A DNA stretch of 64,000 nt, from assembly GCA_965243605.1 (NCBI GenBank), contig CBDEVQ010000073.1, positions 1 to 64,000 on the forward strand, written 5' to 3'. Shown here one piece after another: positions 36,755 through 44,536 of this stretch (position 1 is its first letter; each line of letters opens with the position of its first letter). The position numbers and the translations under genes were made by a program. A model generated the notes under the pieces. That model saw only the letters and a program-made list of their open reading frames with translations. It was not told the origin of the DNA and did no database searches. The stretch is from JBMYYR01 sp965243605 (lineage in GTDB: Bacteria; Bacteroidota; Bacteroidia; Flavobacteriales; CAJXXR01).

Positions 36755-36787
36755 AAAAAGCCTCATTGAAATTCAATGAGGCTTTTT
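36755..36787. terminator. Terminator between the polysaccharide locus and the minus-strand operon
   Basis: AAAAAGCCTCATTGAA at 36755-36770 and its exact complement at 36772-36787, flanked by A and T runs on both sides, form a bidirectional intrinsic terminator for the converging wzc and ABC ATPase genes. Confidence 0.9.
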
Positions 36788-36791
36788 AATT

Positions 36792-37793
36792 TTATAAAAT
36801 GGGTTGTATCTTTTTAATCATTAAATGATATGATTCGTTAGAATGTATTAGATGATCTTTATCTACTTGAATTTTGATAAATGTAGAGTTTTCATGAACT
36901 AAGGTTACGACTTTGAAACTTCGTTTAAATTCAATATTTTTAATAGTGAATTCACCATTGTTATGCTTTTCAATTTCAAAATCTTCCCTTCTAATAGCGT
37001 AGGTTTTATGATTTTGATCTTGATGTATTTCTTTTAGATTAAATCTTATGTTTTGATGAGATAGAAAGGTATTGTTAATAATATCTCCTTTCATTATATA
37101 GGCTTCACCCATAAATTGGGCAACGAATTTATTTTTTGGATGCCTATATAAGTGTTCAGGAGTATCAAATTGTTGTATTATACCGTCGTGAAGAATAATT
37201 GCTTTGTCGGCAATTGCAAAGGCATCGTCTATGTCATGTGATACAAAGATCGCACTTACACCGCTGGTTTTAATCATGAGTTTTAATTCCTCTCTTAATT
37301 GATCTTTTAAGACGGCATCTATATTACTAAAAGGCTCATCCAATAGTAATATTTCAGGTTTTGGGGCTAGTGCTCTTGCTAGAGCAACTCTTTGTTGTTG
37401 TCCCCCAGAAATTTGATGAATTAGTTTATGTTCTTCACCTTCTAGCTTGCAAATTTTAATAAGTTCTTTAACACGTTGTTTCTTTTCAGATTTTAATCCA
37501 AATCCAATATTATCCTCTACATTAAGATGCGGAAATAGAGCGTAATTCTGGAAGAACATACCAATATTACGTTTGTGTGCAGGTGTTTTAAGAATATCGA
37601 TATTGTTCATCTCAATGGAACCAGAATTTGTAGTTTCAAAACCGGCGATAATTCTTAATAAAGTGGATTTACCACAACCGCTATTACCCAAAAAGGCAAT
37701 AATTTCACCATCTTTTAAGTCGAAATTAACAGACTTTAAAACATGTTTAGTGTCAAAAGATTTCGAAATATTTTTAATGGACAGCTTATTCAT
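36792..37793 (-). CDS. ABC transporter ATP-binding protein (FbpC/PotA-like)
   Basis: 333-residue ABC ATPase from ATG 37793. Walker A is GNSGCGKST (36-44), the signature reads ISGGQQQRVALARAL, Walker B is EILLLDEPF, and the H-loop is FVSHDIDDAF. A C-terminal TOBE-like segment with an AIRREDFEI motif points to the iron, spermidine or sulfate/molybdate importers. No permease or binding-protein gene lies nearby, which is unusual for this class. The frame could extend to 37844, but that would run into ctlX; with 37793 the two overlap by 8 bases. It is the last gene of the pafA-to-ABC operon. Confidence 0.88.
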   Translation of the reverse strand: MNKLSIKNISKSFDTKHVLKSVNFDLKDGEIIAFLGNSGCGKSTLLRIIAGFETTNSGSIEMNNIDILKTPAHKRNIGMFFQNYALFPHLNVEDNIGFGLKSEKKQRVKELIKICKLEGEEHKLIHQISGGQQQRVALARALAPKPEILLLDEPFSNIDAVLKDQLREELKLMIKTSGVSAIFVSHDIDDAFAIADKAIILHDGIIQQFDTPEHLYRHPKNKFVAQFMGEAYIMKGDIINNTFLSHQNIRFNLKEIHQDQNHKTYAIRREDFEIEKHNNGEFTIKNIEFKRSFKVVTLVHENSTFIKIQVDKDHLIHSNESYHLMIKKIQPIL

Positions 37794-38745
37794 GTGTGTT
37801 CTTTTGATTAAGACGAATATTCTTAGGAAGGAAGATTTCAGCAATCATACATCGAGCAGATCCACCACCATATTTTTCTATTGTTGAGAGTTCGCTATGT
37901 ATTATTTTATGGGTTTGAGATATTTGCCTTTTTTGGTCTTCCGTAAAATTTTGGAATGCAGTTGTTGACATCATTAATAATAAGTTGTCAGATGTATTTT
38001 TAAGCTCTAAAATATTACCGCAAAAATGTTGCATTTGATCAATTGTAATCGAAATAACATTTTTATTTGTACGTTTAAAATGATTTAATAATGCTTTACG
38101 GTGGGCTTTAGATGGAATTACATCTAAACAAATTACCACAAAATGTGACGATATAGATAACATCACATTGGTATGATATATAGGTTGAGCTTTTCCGTTT
38201 ATTTCGAGGCTAGTTTCAAATATTACGGGGAAATAACCAAAGTCTTCACAAAAATCTATAAATAATTCTTCATCTGCTCTTTCTGATAATCCACAATAGG
38301 CAATTTCATTGGTTCTATCTAAAATAAAACTTCCTGTTCCTTCTAAAAAGCAATCGTCTTCTTCAGCTCCCGAATAATCAATGATATCTTCAATTTTATG
38401 ACCTAATTCGTAAAGTGTATTAAAAATATCTTCCCGTTTTTCATGTCTTCTATTCGCTGCAAACATTGGATATATACCAATGTTTCCATTCGTATGAAAG
38501 GAGACCCAGTTGTTTGGGAAAAGAGCATCTGGAGTTTGTGGAATATGTGTGTCTTCTATAATATTTACGGATACCTTATTTTGCTTTAAGATAGAAACCA
38601 TTCGATCAAATTCCGATTGAGCTTTTAGGTTAATCTCTGAATTTGATAGATCTTGTTTATGTTGAAATGCATTATTAATCGCTGTTTCTTTATTGCAACA
38701 AAAAGAAACGGGACGAATCATTAGAATGTGGTTTGTACTTTGCAT
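37786..38745 (-). CDS. ctlX: Arginine deiminase-superfamily hydrolase, CtlX type
   Basis: 319-residue member of the amidinotransferase/deiminase (GME) superfamily, similar to CtlX, which hydrolyses citrulline to ornithine. LMIRPVSFCCNKETAINNAFQ at the start (first part) is typical. FPNNWVSFH, the catalytic acidic CFLEGTGSFILDR, IYHTNVMLSI with the active-site His, and the nucleophile C299 in GGGSARCMIAEIF follow in family order. It overlaps the ABC ATPase by 8 bases and is 1 base from the upstream gene. The function as a citrulline hydrolase is by family resemblance. Confidence 0.85.
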   Translation of the reverse strand: MQSTNHILMIRPVSFCCNKETAINNAFQHKQDLSNSEINLKAQSEFDRMVSILKQNKVSVNIIEDTHIPQTPDALFPNNWVSFHTNGNIGIYPMFAANRRHEKREDIFNTLYELGHKIEDIIDYSGAEEDDCFLEGTGSFILDRTNEIAYCGLSERADEELFIDFCEDFGYFPVIFETSLEINGKAQPIYHTNVMLSISSHFVVICLDVIPSKAHRKALLNHFKRTNKNVISITIDQMQHFCGNILELKNTSDNLLLMMSTTAFQNFTEDQKRQISQTHKIIHSELSTIEKYGGGSARCMIAEIFLPKNIRLNQKNTHE

Positions 38746-38746
38746 A

Positions 38747-39205
38747 TTAGATAACAGATATTATAGATATGTTTTTACGATTAAAAGTAAACGTATCTTG
38801 AACTCTTTTTGAGATTAACGTTTTTGATAATGGAGCTATTGGAGAAAGAACAAAAACATTTTTGTTAAGCGCTTGAATTAATCCAATACCAGAACAAATA
38901 TAAAATAATCCGATATTAGTTTCTATCAAACTTCCAAGTTCTATTGTTGTATGTTGTTCCGTATGATTTAATTGTTTAATAAAAGAGTATGTTTTTAGAG
39001 TTTCTTGATACTGTGCGCCTAACTTCTCAGCTTCTAGTTGAAGCATAGCACGTCCAGTCTCATGTTTGTCTCCTGCACTACTTTTTGATTCCGATTGTAA
39101 TCCATTTTGGGCATCTTTTATCCCTTTTTGATATACATCTAAACTTTTGTTCACATGATCTAAGCATGCTTTATGTACGAGTAGTTTATCGTGTAGATTT
39201 AACAT
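38747..39205 (-). CDS. GreA/GreB C-terminal-like protein
   Basis: 152-residue protein. An N-terminal helical part (LHDKLLVHKACLDHVNKSLD to LEAEKLGAQYQ) is followed by a domain resembling the GreA C-terminus: TTIELGSLIETNIGLFYIC, VFVLSPIAPLSKTLISKRVQD, NISIISVI. Unlike GreA, the N-terminus is not the acidic antiparallel coiled coil that enters RNA polymerase, so transcript cleavage is doubtful. Similar proteins are common and poorly named in Flavobacteriaceae. The start at 39205 overlaps miaA by 20 bases; the upstream ATG at 39265 lies deeper in miaA and adds no family sequence. Confidence 0.75.
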   Translation of the reverse strand: MLNLHDKLLVHKACLDHVNKSLDVYQKGIKDAQNGLQSESKSSAGDKHETGRAMLQLEAEKLGAQYQETLKTYSFIKQLNHTEQHTTIELGSLIETNIGLFYICSGIGLIQALNKNVFVLSPIAPLSKTLISKRVQDTFTFNRKNISIISVI

Positions 39206-40121
39206 GGTTGTGGTGGGTTTGAGAAACAAAATCAAGATAAGACGTAGACGGTTTGTTCGTAACATCTAAAAAATGAACATGAAGATGATTACGTTCAATT
39301 CTACGCATCCATGTCATTTGACGTTTAGCATATTGATGTATGGCTGTATTTAATTGAGTAAACAGAGTGTCAAATGATATGAGGTTTTGTAAATACATGG
39401 ATAAAAATTTATACTCTAATCCAAAGTATTGAAGTTTTTCATGTGAAATCCCTTGATTTAATAGAAATTTCACTTCTTCAATCATACCATTTTCTAATCT
39501 TTGTTTTAATCGTGTTGTAATTTTTTGTTTACGTTGCTCAATATCAGAAAAACAAATGAAATAAAGGGGGGAAAATTCAGGAAAAGGATTTTTAGGAATG
39601 GCGTGGTCCAAAAGGTAATTATGAATTTCTATTCCACGAATTATTCTTTTTTTTGAATTTATATCCACCTTATATTTTAATGTATACTGCTCGAGTTGTT
39701 TTACTAAATCTAATTTGTCTTTTATGATTAGTTCTTGACGTAATTGATCGTTAATAGGAATTTGTGTAAAAACATCCGCATGGCAAACAGCTTGAATATA
39801 TAACCCAGAACCACCACATAAAATACCAGTAGTGTTTTGATCTGTTACGGTATTCCAAGTTTTTAGAAAATCATCTTTATATCTTTGGATATGATAATGT
39901 TCTGAAGGATCAACATAATCGATTAAGTGATATGGAATACTTTGATTATTAACAGTGAATTCATTTAGATCTTTCCCCGTTCCTATATCCATAAGTTTAT
40001 ACACCTGTCTTGAATCAGCTCCTATTATTTCACCTTTAATTTTATGCGCAAAATGACAAGCTAATGCTGTTTTACCAGAAGCTGTTGGACCTGTAATAAC
40101 TGTAATAGGTGTTTTTTTCAT
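39186..40121 (-). CDS. miaA: tRNA dimethylallyltransferase
   Basis: MiaA adds a dimethylallyl group to A37 of tRNAs reading UNN codons. From MKKTPITVITGPTASGKT the P-loop is GPTASGKT at residues 11-18; the GADSRQVYKLMDIGTGK segment and GGSGLYIQAV are diagnostic, and QMTWMRRIERNHL closes the core. It has 311 residues, normal for the family. The start at 40121 overlaps the stop of the GNAT-like gene by one base. A second ATG at 40133 would add four residues. Confidence 0.96.
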   Translation of the reverse strand: MKKTPITVITGPTASGKTALACHFAHKIKGEIIGADSRQVYKLMDIGTGKDLNEFTVNNQSIPYHLIDYVDPSEHYHIQRYKDDFLKTWNTVTDQNTTGILCGGSGLYIQAVCHADVFTQIPINDQLRQELIIKDKLDLVKQLEQYTLKYKVDINSKKRIIRGIEIHNYLLDHAIPKNPFPEFSPLYFICFSDIEQRKQKITTRLKQRLENGMIEEVKFLLNQGISHEKLQYFGLEYKFLSMYLQNLISFDTLFTQLNTAIHQYAKRQMTWMRRIERNHLHVHFLDVTNKPSTSYLDFVSQTHHNHVKSTR

Positions 40122-40876
40122 TAGGCGTTCCAAGTAAATTTATAACTTTCGTAATTTACAACTTTCATCCATTGTTGTTCGTCTTTAGAATCACTTAATG
40201 CGAGCTGGCGGTCGTAATATGTTGGTGAAATAAAAAATGAATGGACTTTATTCTGATGTTCACAAGTAAAACCTTGTTGTTCATACATAGAACTTTGATA
40301 CCAAGATGTATCGGCATAAGTCATGAGTTGAATAGGTTTTTTTTGTTGAATAAAGGTGTTAAGGAGCTTAGAAAAGCCTCCATGTACTCGGAAATCTTTA
40401 TGATTACAAAATCGTATGATTTCGTATGATTTACCAACTCTTTCTTTCCAGTTTCTACCTGAACTAAAGGTCATTAAACCCACTAAATCCTCATTGAAGT
40501 ATAAGCCTAGTCTAAATTTCCCGGTAGATGTTGAAAATAAATGATTTTTGATAAGGAAGTCTTTAGCTACTGGTGTTGTTACTGATTTAACAATTGTTTT
40601 TCTACCATGGATAGTTTTTGTTTGTCCAAAATATGCACGAATACTTGCTTTAATAATGTCCTTTTTGTTAATCCATAAATCTTCCCAAATAATCCATTTT
40701 TGGTTTAGTTTTTTTAGATCTGTAGTTGTATCAGAAATTATATAATGAAAGAAAATGGACTTAACTTGATTTTTATATTCAAAATCAAGTTGAAGTCCAA
40801 ATACATGTTCTTGGATTGAAACAAGGGTTGTAAATTGTTCCAAAAAGGTAATAAATTCAGTTGCGTTTTTCTTCAT
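40121..40876 (-). CDS. Uncharacterised protein with GNAT-like C-terminal half
   Basis: 251-residue protein. The N-terminal 100 residues are not recognisable. From about residue 105 it reads FRLGLYFNEDLVGLMTFSSG, YEIIRFCNHKDFRVHGGFSKL and IQLMTYADTSWYQSSMYEQQGF, the layout of a GNAT acetyltransferase core that ends in a YxxxGF-type turn. Proteins of this kind are also seen in phages next to DNA-modification genes, but here it sits inside a housekeeping operon, overlapping pafA and miaA by one base each. Substrate unknown. Confidence 0.7.
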   Translation of the reverse strand: MKKNATEFITFLEQFTTLVSIQEHVFGLQLDFEYKNQVKSIFFHYIISDTTTDLKKLNQKWIIWEDLWINKKDIIKASIRAYFGQTKTIHGRKTIVKSVTTPVAKDFLIKNHLFSTSTGKFRLGLYFNEDLVGLMTFSSGRNWKERVGKSYEIIRFCNHKDFRVHGGFSKLLNTFIQQKKPIQLMTYADTSWYQSSMYEQQGFTCEHQNKVHSFFISPTYYDRQLALSDSKDEQQWMKVVNYESYKFTWNA

Positions 40877-42501
40877 TAACGGCGTTTATGACTGTAAGGT
40901 AAGTTAATTCCTGTACCATCTGATCCATTTGGAGGAGAAATATTAAAGAAACGACTTAGCGTAGGTGCTATGTCTGTTATATTAACACGTTCATAAGATT
41001 CTCCAGCTTTTATATTCCATCCAAACCAAATTAATGGTACATGGGTATCATAGCTGTAAGATGATCCATGTGTTGTTCCATAATGATGATACTCCATCCA
41101 GGCAGGGTTTAAAACATATGCAATATCTGCTGATCTAACGGGATGGTATCCATTGGATATTAGTTTAGCTGTATATTCAGAACTTAAACTTTCGCTCAAC
41201 ACAGAACGTCCAAATACTTGACCTATTCCTTCATAATTCAATAAGAAATCTTTTACAGAGGCTTCAATATTTAAATAGTCTACCTTATTTGAATTAATAA
41301 GTTGATGATTCAAAAATATTTGTTGGTTACTTACATTTTTGATAAGCCCATGAATCTTATATTTTTCTTGTAGGAATATATCCAAAGCAATTTGCATTTT
41401 TCGGAAATCGAAATAACCTCCTGGTGCTTTGTTGTCGATTAGATATTGTGCATTATGTGCACCTCCATGATCCGCAGTTAAAAAAATAACGGCATTGCTT
41501 AATCCAACATGCTTATCAATATATTTTAATAATCTTGATATTTCATGATCTAGTCTAAGATAAGTGTCTTTTGTTTCCCAAGCTTGTGTACCATATTGAT
41601 GACCTACATAATCTGTAGAAGAAAAACTAATCGTCAACATATCTGGTGTATTGTCTCTTCCTAATTGTTCATTTTTAATTAAGTCAACGGCGAAATCTAC
41701 TAAATATGAATTTCCAAATGGTGTAGCCTTAAGTGTTCCAAAACCATCAGCTTCAGATATTTTTTGCAGATCGTGTGGAAAAGTGGGTGTTTCTTCAGTA
41801 GAAAAAGTTCCTTCATACTTATTATTATCACCAGTACTTAATTTGTTATACTCTTTTAATGGAGTCCAACGTTTTGATAAGTATTTTTTTGCTAAATTTT
41901 TGTTATTGAATTTAGTAGCCCATTCAGGTAAATTGTTCCAATAAAAGTCTGAACTAATCATTTTACCAGTTTTACTATCCATCCAAAATGCACCATTAGC
42001 CATATGTCCTATAGACAATATAGCTCCTCTATCTTTTAACGATATTCCATAATTTTTAGAGCGTTGCTGAGTATAAATTTTTAATTCATCTCCAAATGTA
42101 TTAGCTAACATTCTAGAAGGAGACATTTGACCTGCTTCTGAGTTTAAAACCCCTACACTTTTCACATCAGGATCAGAAGCGCAATACACTTCTTTATGTT
42201 CTTTTTTATCATACCAATTGTTAGCAATTATTCCATGATAACGTGGAGAAGTACCTGTAAAGATTGAAGCATGACCAGGACCTGTATAAGTAGGTACGTA
42301 ATTAAAATGCGTATTTCTATTAAAATATCCATCTTTCACTAAACGTTTAAACCCATTGCTTTCAAAATCATTCCAATAGCGTTGTATGTAATCATAACGC
42401 ATTTGGTCTATTACGATTCCTACAACTAATTTAGGTTCTTTATGTTGTTGAGCTTTAACTATAGAGGTAACTAAAACTAATATTGCAAATAGCTTTTTCA
42501 T
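40876..42501 (-). CDS. pafA: PafA-type alkaline phosphatase/phosphodiesterase
   Basis: Secreted metal-dependent phosphatase of the alkaline-phosphatase superfamily, 541 residues with a signal peptide ending near VKAQQ. Metal ligand D32 (GIVIDQMRYDY), nucleophile T73 (YVPTYTGPGHASIF), N94-N95 (IIANNWYD) and the Lys-x-Arg pair in SLKDRGAIL match Elizabethkingia PafA, a phosphate-monoesterase. TADHGGAHN and the C-terminal GTTHGSSYSYD with metal-binding His complete the site. It is the first gene of the six-gene minus-strand operon, with one-base overlap to the next, and is divergent from the Cys-rich gene. Confidence 0.93.
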   Translation of the reverse strand: MKKLFAILVLVTSIVKAQQHKEPKLVVGIVIDQMRYDYIQRYWNDFESNGFKRLVKDGYFNRNTHFNYVPTYTGPGHASIFTGTSPRYHGIIANNWYDKKEHKEVYCASDPDVKSVGVLNSEAGQMSPSRMLANTFGDELKIYTQQRSKNYGISLKDRGAILSIGHMANGAFWMDSKTGKMISSDFYWNNLPEWATKFNNKNLAKKYLSKRWTPLKEYNKLSTGDNNKYEGTFSTEETPTFPHDLQKISEADGFGTLKATPFGNSYLVDFAVDLIKNEQLGRDNTPDMLTISFSSTDYVGHQYGTQAWETKDTYLRLDHEISRLLKYIDKHVGLSNAVIFLTADHGGAHNAQYLIDNKAPGGYFDFRKMQIALDIFLQEKYKIHGLIKNVSNQQIFLNHQLINSNKVDYLNIEASVKDFLLNYEGIGQVFGRSVLSESLSSEYTAKLISNGYHPVRSADIAYVLNPAWMEYHHYGTTHGSSYSYDTHVPLIWFGWNIKAGESYERVNITDIAPTLSRFFNISPPNGSDGTGINLPYSHKRR

Positions 42502-42609
42502 AAATGTTGTTTTAAGAATTACAAAATTGGGCTTTCAAATTGTAATATCCAACCTTGAAGGTTTAAATTAATATTATAACTTGCTTTGATATAATATTTA
42601 CGATAAGAA

Positions 42610-42638
42610 TTTGATATTATATAATTGGTGTATATTTG
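42610..42638 (+). promoter_or_regulatory. Promoter TTTG-N17-TATATTTG of the Cys-rich protein gene
   Basis: TTTG at 42610-42613 and TATATTTG at 42631-42638 are 17 bases apart, the best consensus match in the window. Transcription should start near 42645, just before the ATG at 42661; the TTG-initiated extension from 42625 would then lie upstream of the transcript start. Confidence 0.75.
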
Positions 42639-42660
42639 TATTTCTAAAAATAATAATATT

Positions 42661-43056
42661 ATGATGAAGAAATTTTTGCTTACAGTTGCTTTAGGGTTAG
42701 GATTATCTACAGTTGCATTTTGTCAAGAAGGTGTTAACACAAATCAATCTGAAACTAAAGTTGAGACTACTGATTCTAAAAAGTCTTGTTGTGCATCAAA
42801 GACTAAAGAATCTAAGAAATCTTGTTCTAAGGCGGAGTCTAAAAAGTCATGTTCTGCAAAATCAACAGCAGACGCAAAAAGTTGTTCAGGTAAATCTAAG
42901 AAGTCTTGTTCTTCAAAAGCATCAGCAGATGCAAAAAGTTGTTCAGGTAAATCTAAGAAATCTTGTTCTCAGTCTAAAGCCTCAGCAGAAGCTAAGTCTT
43001 CATGTTCTAAGGGTAAAGAATCTAAAAAATGTTGTGCAGATAAAAAGAAAGCATAA
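42661..43056 (+). CDS. Secreted Cys/Lys/Ser-rich repeat protein of unknown function
   Basis: 131-residue protein from ATG 42661 (or 42664). The signal peptide MMKKFLLTVALGLGLSTVAF is followed by a mature part almost only of Lys, Ser, Cys and Ala. It holds 11 Cys, mostly as KKSCS or KSCSGK units, with CC pairs near both ends (KKSCCAS and KKCCAD). A 19-20 residue unit beginning ADAKSCSGKSKKSCS is repeated twice, with a degenerate third copy. It has a near-perfect promoter and its own terminator, so is probably well expressed. A metal-binding or redox role in the periplasm is a guess; I know no family for it. Confidence 0.85.
   Translation: MMKKFLLTVALGLGLSTVAFCQEGVNTNQSETKVETTDSKKSCCASKTKESKKSCSKAESKKSCSAKSTADAKSCSGKSKKSCSSKASADAKSCSGKSKKSCSQSKASAEAKSSCSKGKESKKCCADKKKA
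42868..42984 (+). repeat. Tandem repeat, 57-60 bases, two copies
   Basis: Unit 1 (42868-42924) and unit 2 (42925-42984, with three extra bases) share most bases and encode the ADAKSCSGKSKKSCS unit. A degenerate third unit begins at 42985. Confidence 0.85.
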
Positions 43057-43075
43057 TAATAAAATTCTGTTTATT

Positions 43076-43106
43076 AAAAGTGATCTTAAAAGGTCACTTT
43101 TTTTTT
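43076..43106 (+). terminator. Intrinsic terminator of the Cys-rich gene
   Basis: AAAAGTGATCTT at 43076-43087 pairs, with one G-T wobble, with AAGGTCACTTTT at 43090-43101, followed by more T. It ends the small transcript before the tolC promoter. Confidence 0.8.
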
Positions 43107-43174
43107 GCACATTATTTTTGATTTTTTTAACATATACTAAAGTTATTATTACACAAATTAATCTGTTATTGCAG

Positions 43175-43182
43175 TATATTTG
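43175..43182 (+). promoter_or_regulatory. -7 element (TATATTTG) of the efflux operon
   Basis: TATATTTG lies 24 bases before the ATG at 43207. It overlaps the TTG at 43180, so the longer frame from that codon is not the real start. Confidence 0.6.
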
Positions 43183-43206
43183 AATATTAAAAGAAAAGTG
43201 GGTATT

Positions 43207-44535
43207 ATGAAGTCATATTTTTTATTAGCCTTTAGTTTAGTTGGGCTTTGTGGGTTTTCTCAAGAGAAAGTTTGGACATTACAAGAATGTGTAAGCTATG
43301 CGATGGAGAATAACCTTACTATAGAACGTACTAAGCTAAATTTAGAAAATACAAAATATGATTATGAAATTTCTAAATTTAGTTTTTTACCAAATTTAAA
43401 TGCTTCTGGATCAGAGGTGATTAATTTTGGTCGATCAGAAAACCCATTAACCAGTACTTTCCAAAACTATAATATTGCAAATTTAAGTTTGCAAATGAAT
43501 TCATCTATTACCGTCTATAACGGAAGTAGGTTGATGAATACGTTTAAGTTGAATAAAGCACAGGTTGAATCTACAACCCACGGATTAAAAGAACTGGAGA
43601 ATAATATTACTATAAATATAGCAAATGCTTACCTTCAAATTCTTTTTCAGAAAGAATTATTAGAAACTGCAGATCAACAATTTCAACTTAGTGAAAAGCA
43701 GTTAGAAAGAATGCAAGTTCGTGTAGACAATGGGGTAGAATCTATGAGTAAATTATTAGAGGTAGAGGCTCAGTTTTTTACAGACCAACAGAATAAACAA
43801 TCGGCATATTTCAACTTACAGAATTCTAGATTGAATTTATTTCAATTGTTAGATATTCAGAATTACGAAAATCAATCTATTGAAATCCCACCAATAAATA
43901 CTCCAGAAACCTTAGACGATTTATCGGTGAGTCAAATTCATAATATCGCACAAAAGGAGTTGCCTCAGTATAAAAAAATTGAGGCGGATAAAAAAGTGGC
44001 TCATTTAAATACAGAAATTGCTAAGTCAGGAAAAAGACCTTCAGTCTCTTTAGGAGCAGGATTAAGTTCAGGAGCGGCATCAATATTAAATTTAGAGGCC
44101 CCAGAAAAGCCTTATATCGATCAGTTTGACGAGAATTTTAGACAGTTTTTAAGCCTGAATGTGAATATTCCGATTTTTAGTCAGTTTAGAAATAATTTAA
44201 GTATCCAGAAGGCATTAGTTAACGAGAAGCAGATTAGTGTTAACGAAAAGGAATTAAATAATCAGGTATACAAAGATATTCAATCCGCATTATTTAATTC
44301 TAAATCGGCATTTGAAGCATATATTACCGCTGAAAAAGCATTTAATTCGAGTTCTGAATCATATAAAAATGCAAACGAAAGATATAAATTGGACGTCTTA
44401 AGTATTTATGATTTTCAACAATCTAAAAATGCTTTATTTTCAGCAAAATCAAAGCTTATACAAGCGAAGTACGATTATATTTTTAAAACGATGGTCTTAA
44501 AATTTTATCAAGGACATCCGATAACATTAGAATAA
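43207..44535 (+). CDS. TolC-family outer-membrane efflux protein
   Basis: Outer-membrane factor of 442 residues with a signal peptide (MKSYFLLAFSLVGLCGFSQ). Two OEP repeats follow, first around WTLQECVSYAMENNLTIER and again from about residue 230 to the end, with long coiled-coil helices rich in Gln, Asn and Glu. It should form a periplasm-spanning duct with the membrane-fusion protein encoded immediately downstream (1 base). The inner-membrane pump is not in the window's operon and must be elsewhere. Confidence 0.9.
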   Translation: MKSYFLLAFSLVGLCGFSQEKVWTLQECVSYAMENNLTIERTKLNLENTKYDYEISKFSFLPNLNASGSEVINFGRSENPLTSTFQNYNIANLSLQMNSSITVYNGSRLMNTFKLNKAQVESTTHGLKELENNITINIANAYLQILFQKELLETADQQFQLSEKQLERMQVRVDNGVESMSKLLEVEAQFFTDQQNKQSAYFNLQNSRLNLFQLLDIQNYENQSIEIPPINTPETLDDLSVSQIHNIAQKELPQYKKIEADKKVAHLNTEIAKSGKRPSVSLGAGLSSGAASILNLEAPEKPYIDQFDENFRQFLSLNVNIPIFSQFRNNLSIQKALVNEKQISVNEKELNNQVYKDIQSALFNSKSAFEAYITAEKAFNSSSESYKNANERYKLDVLSIYDFQQSKNALFSAKSKLIQAKYDYIFKTMVLKFYQGHPITLE

Positions 44536-44536
44536 T

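Noticed and set aside
42868..42984. CRISPR-like repeat
   Set aside because: The two units are adjacent, in frame, and encode the same peptide; there are no spacers and no cas genes.
42713..43183. 156-codon open frame overlapping the Cys-rich gene
   Set aside because: It is the shifted frame of the Lys/Ser/Cys repeats, lacks a promoter and conserved features, and runs through the terminator at 43076-43106.
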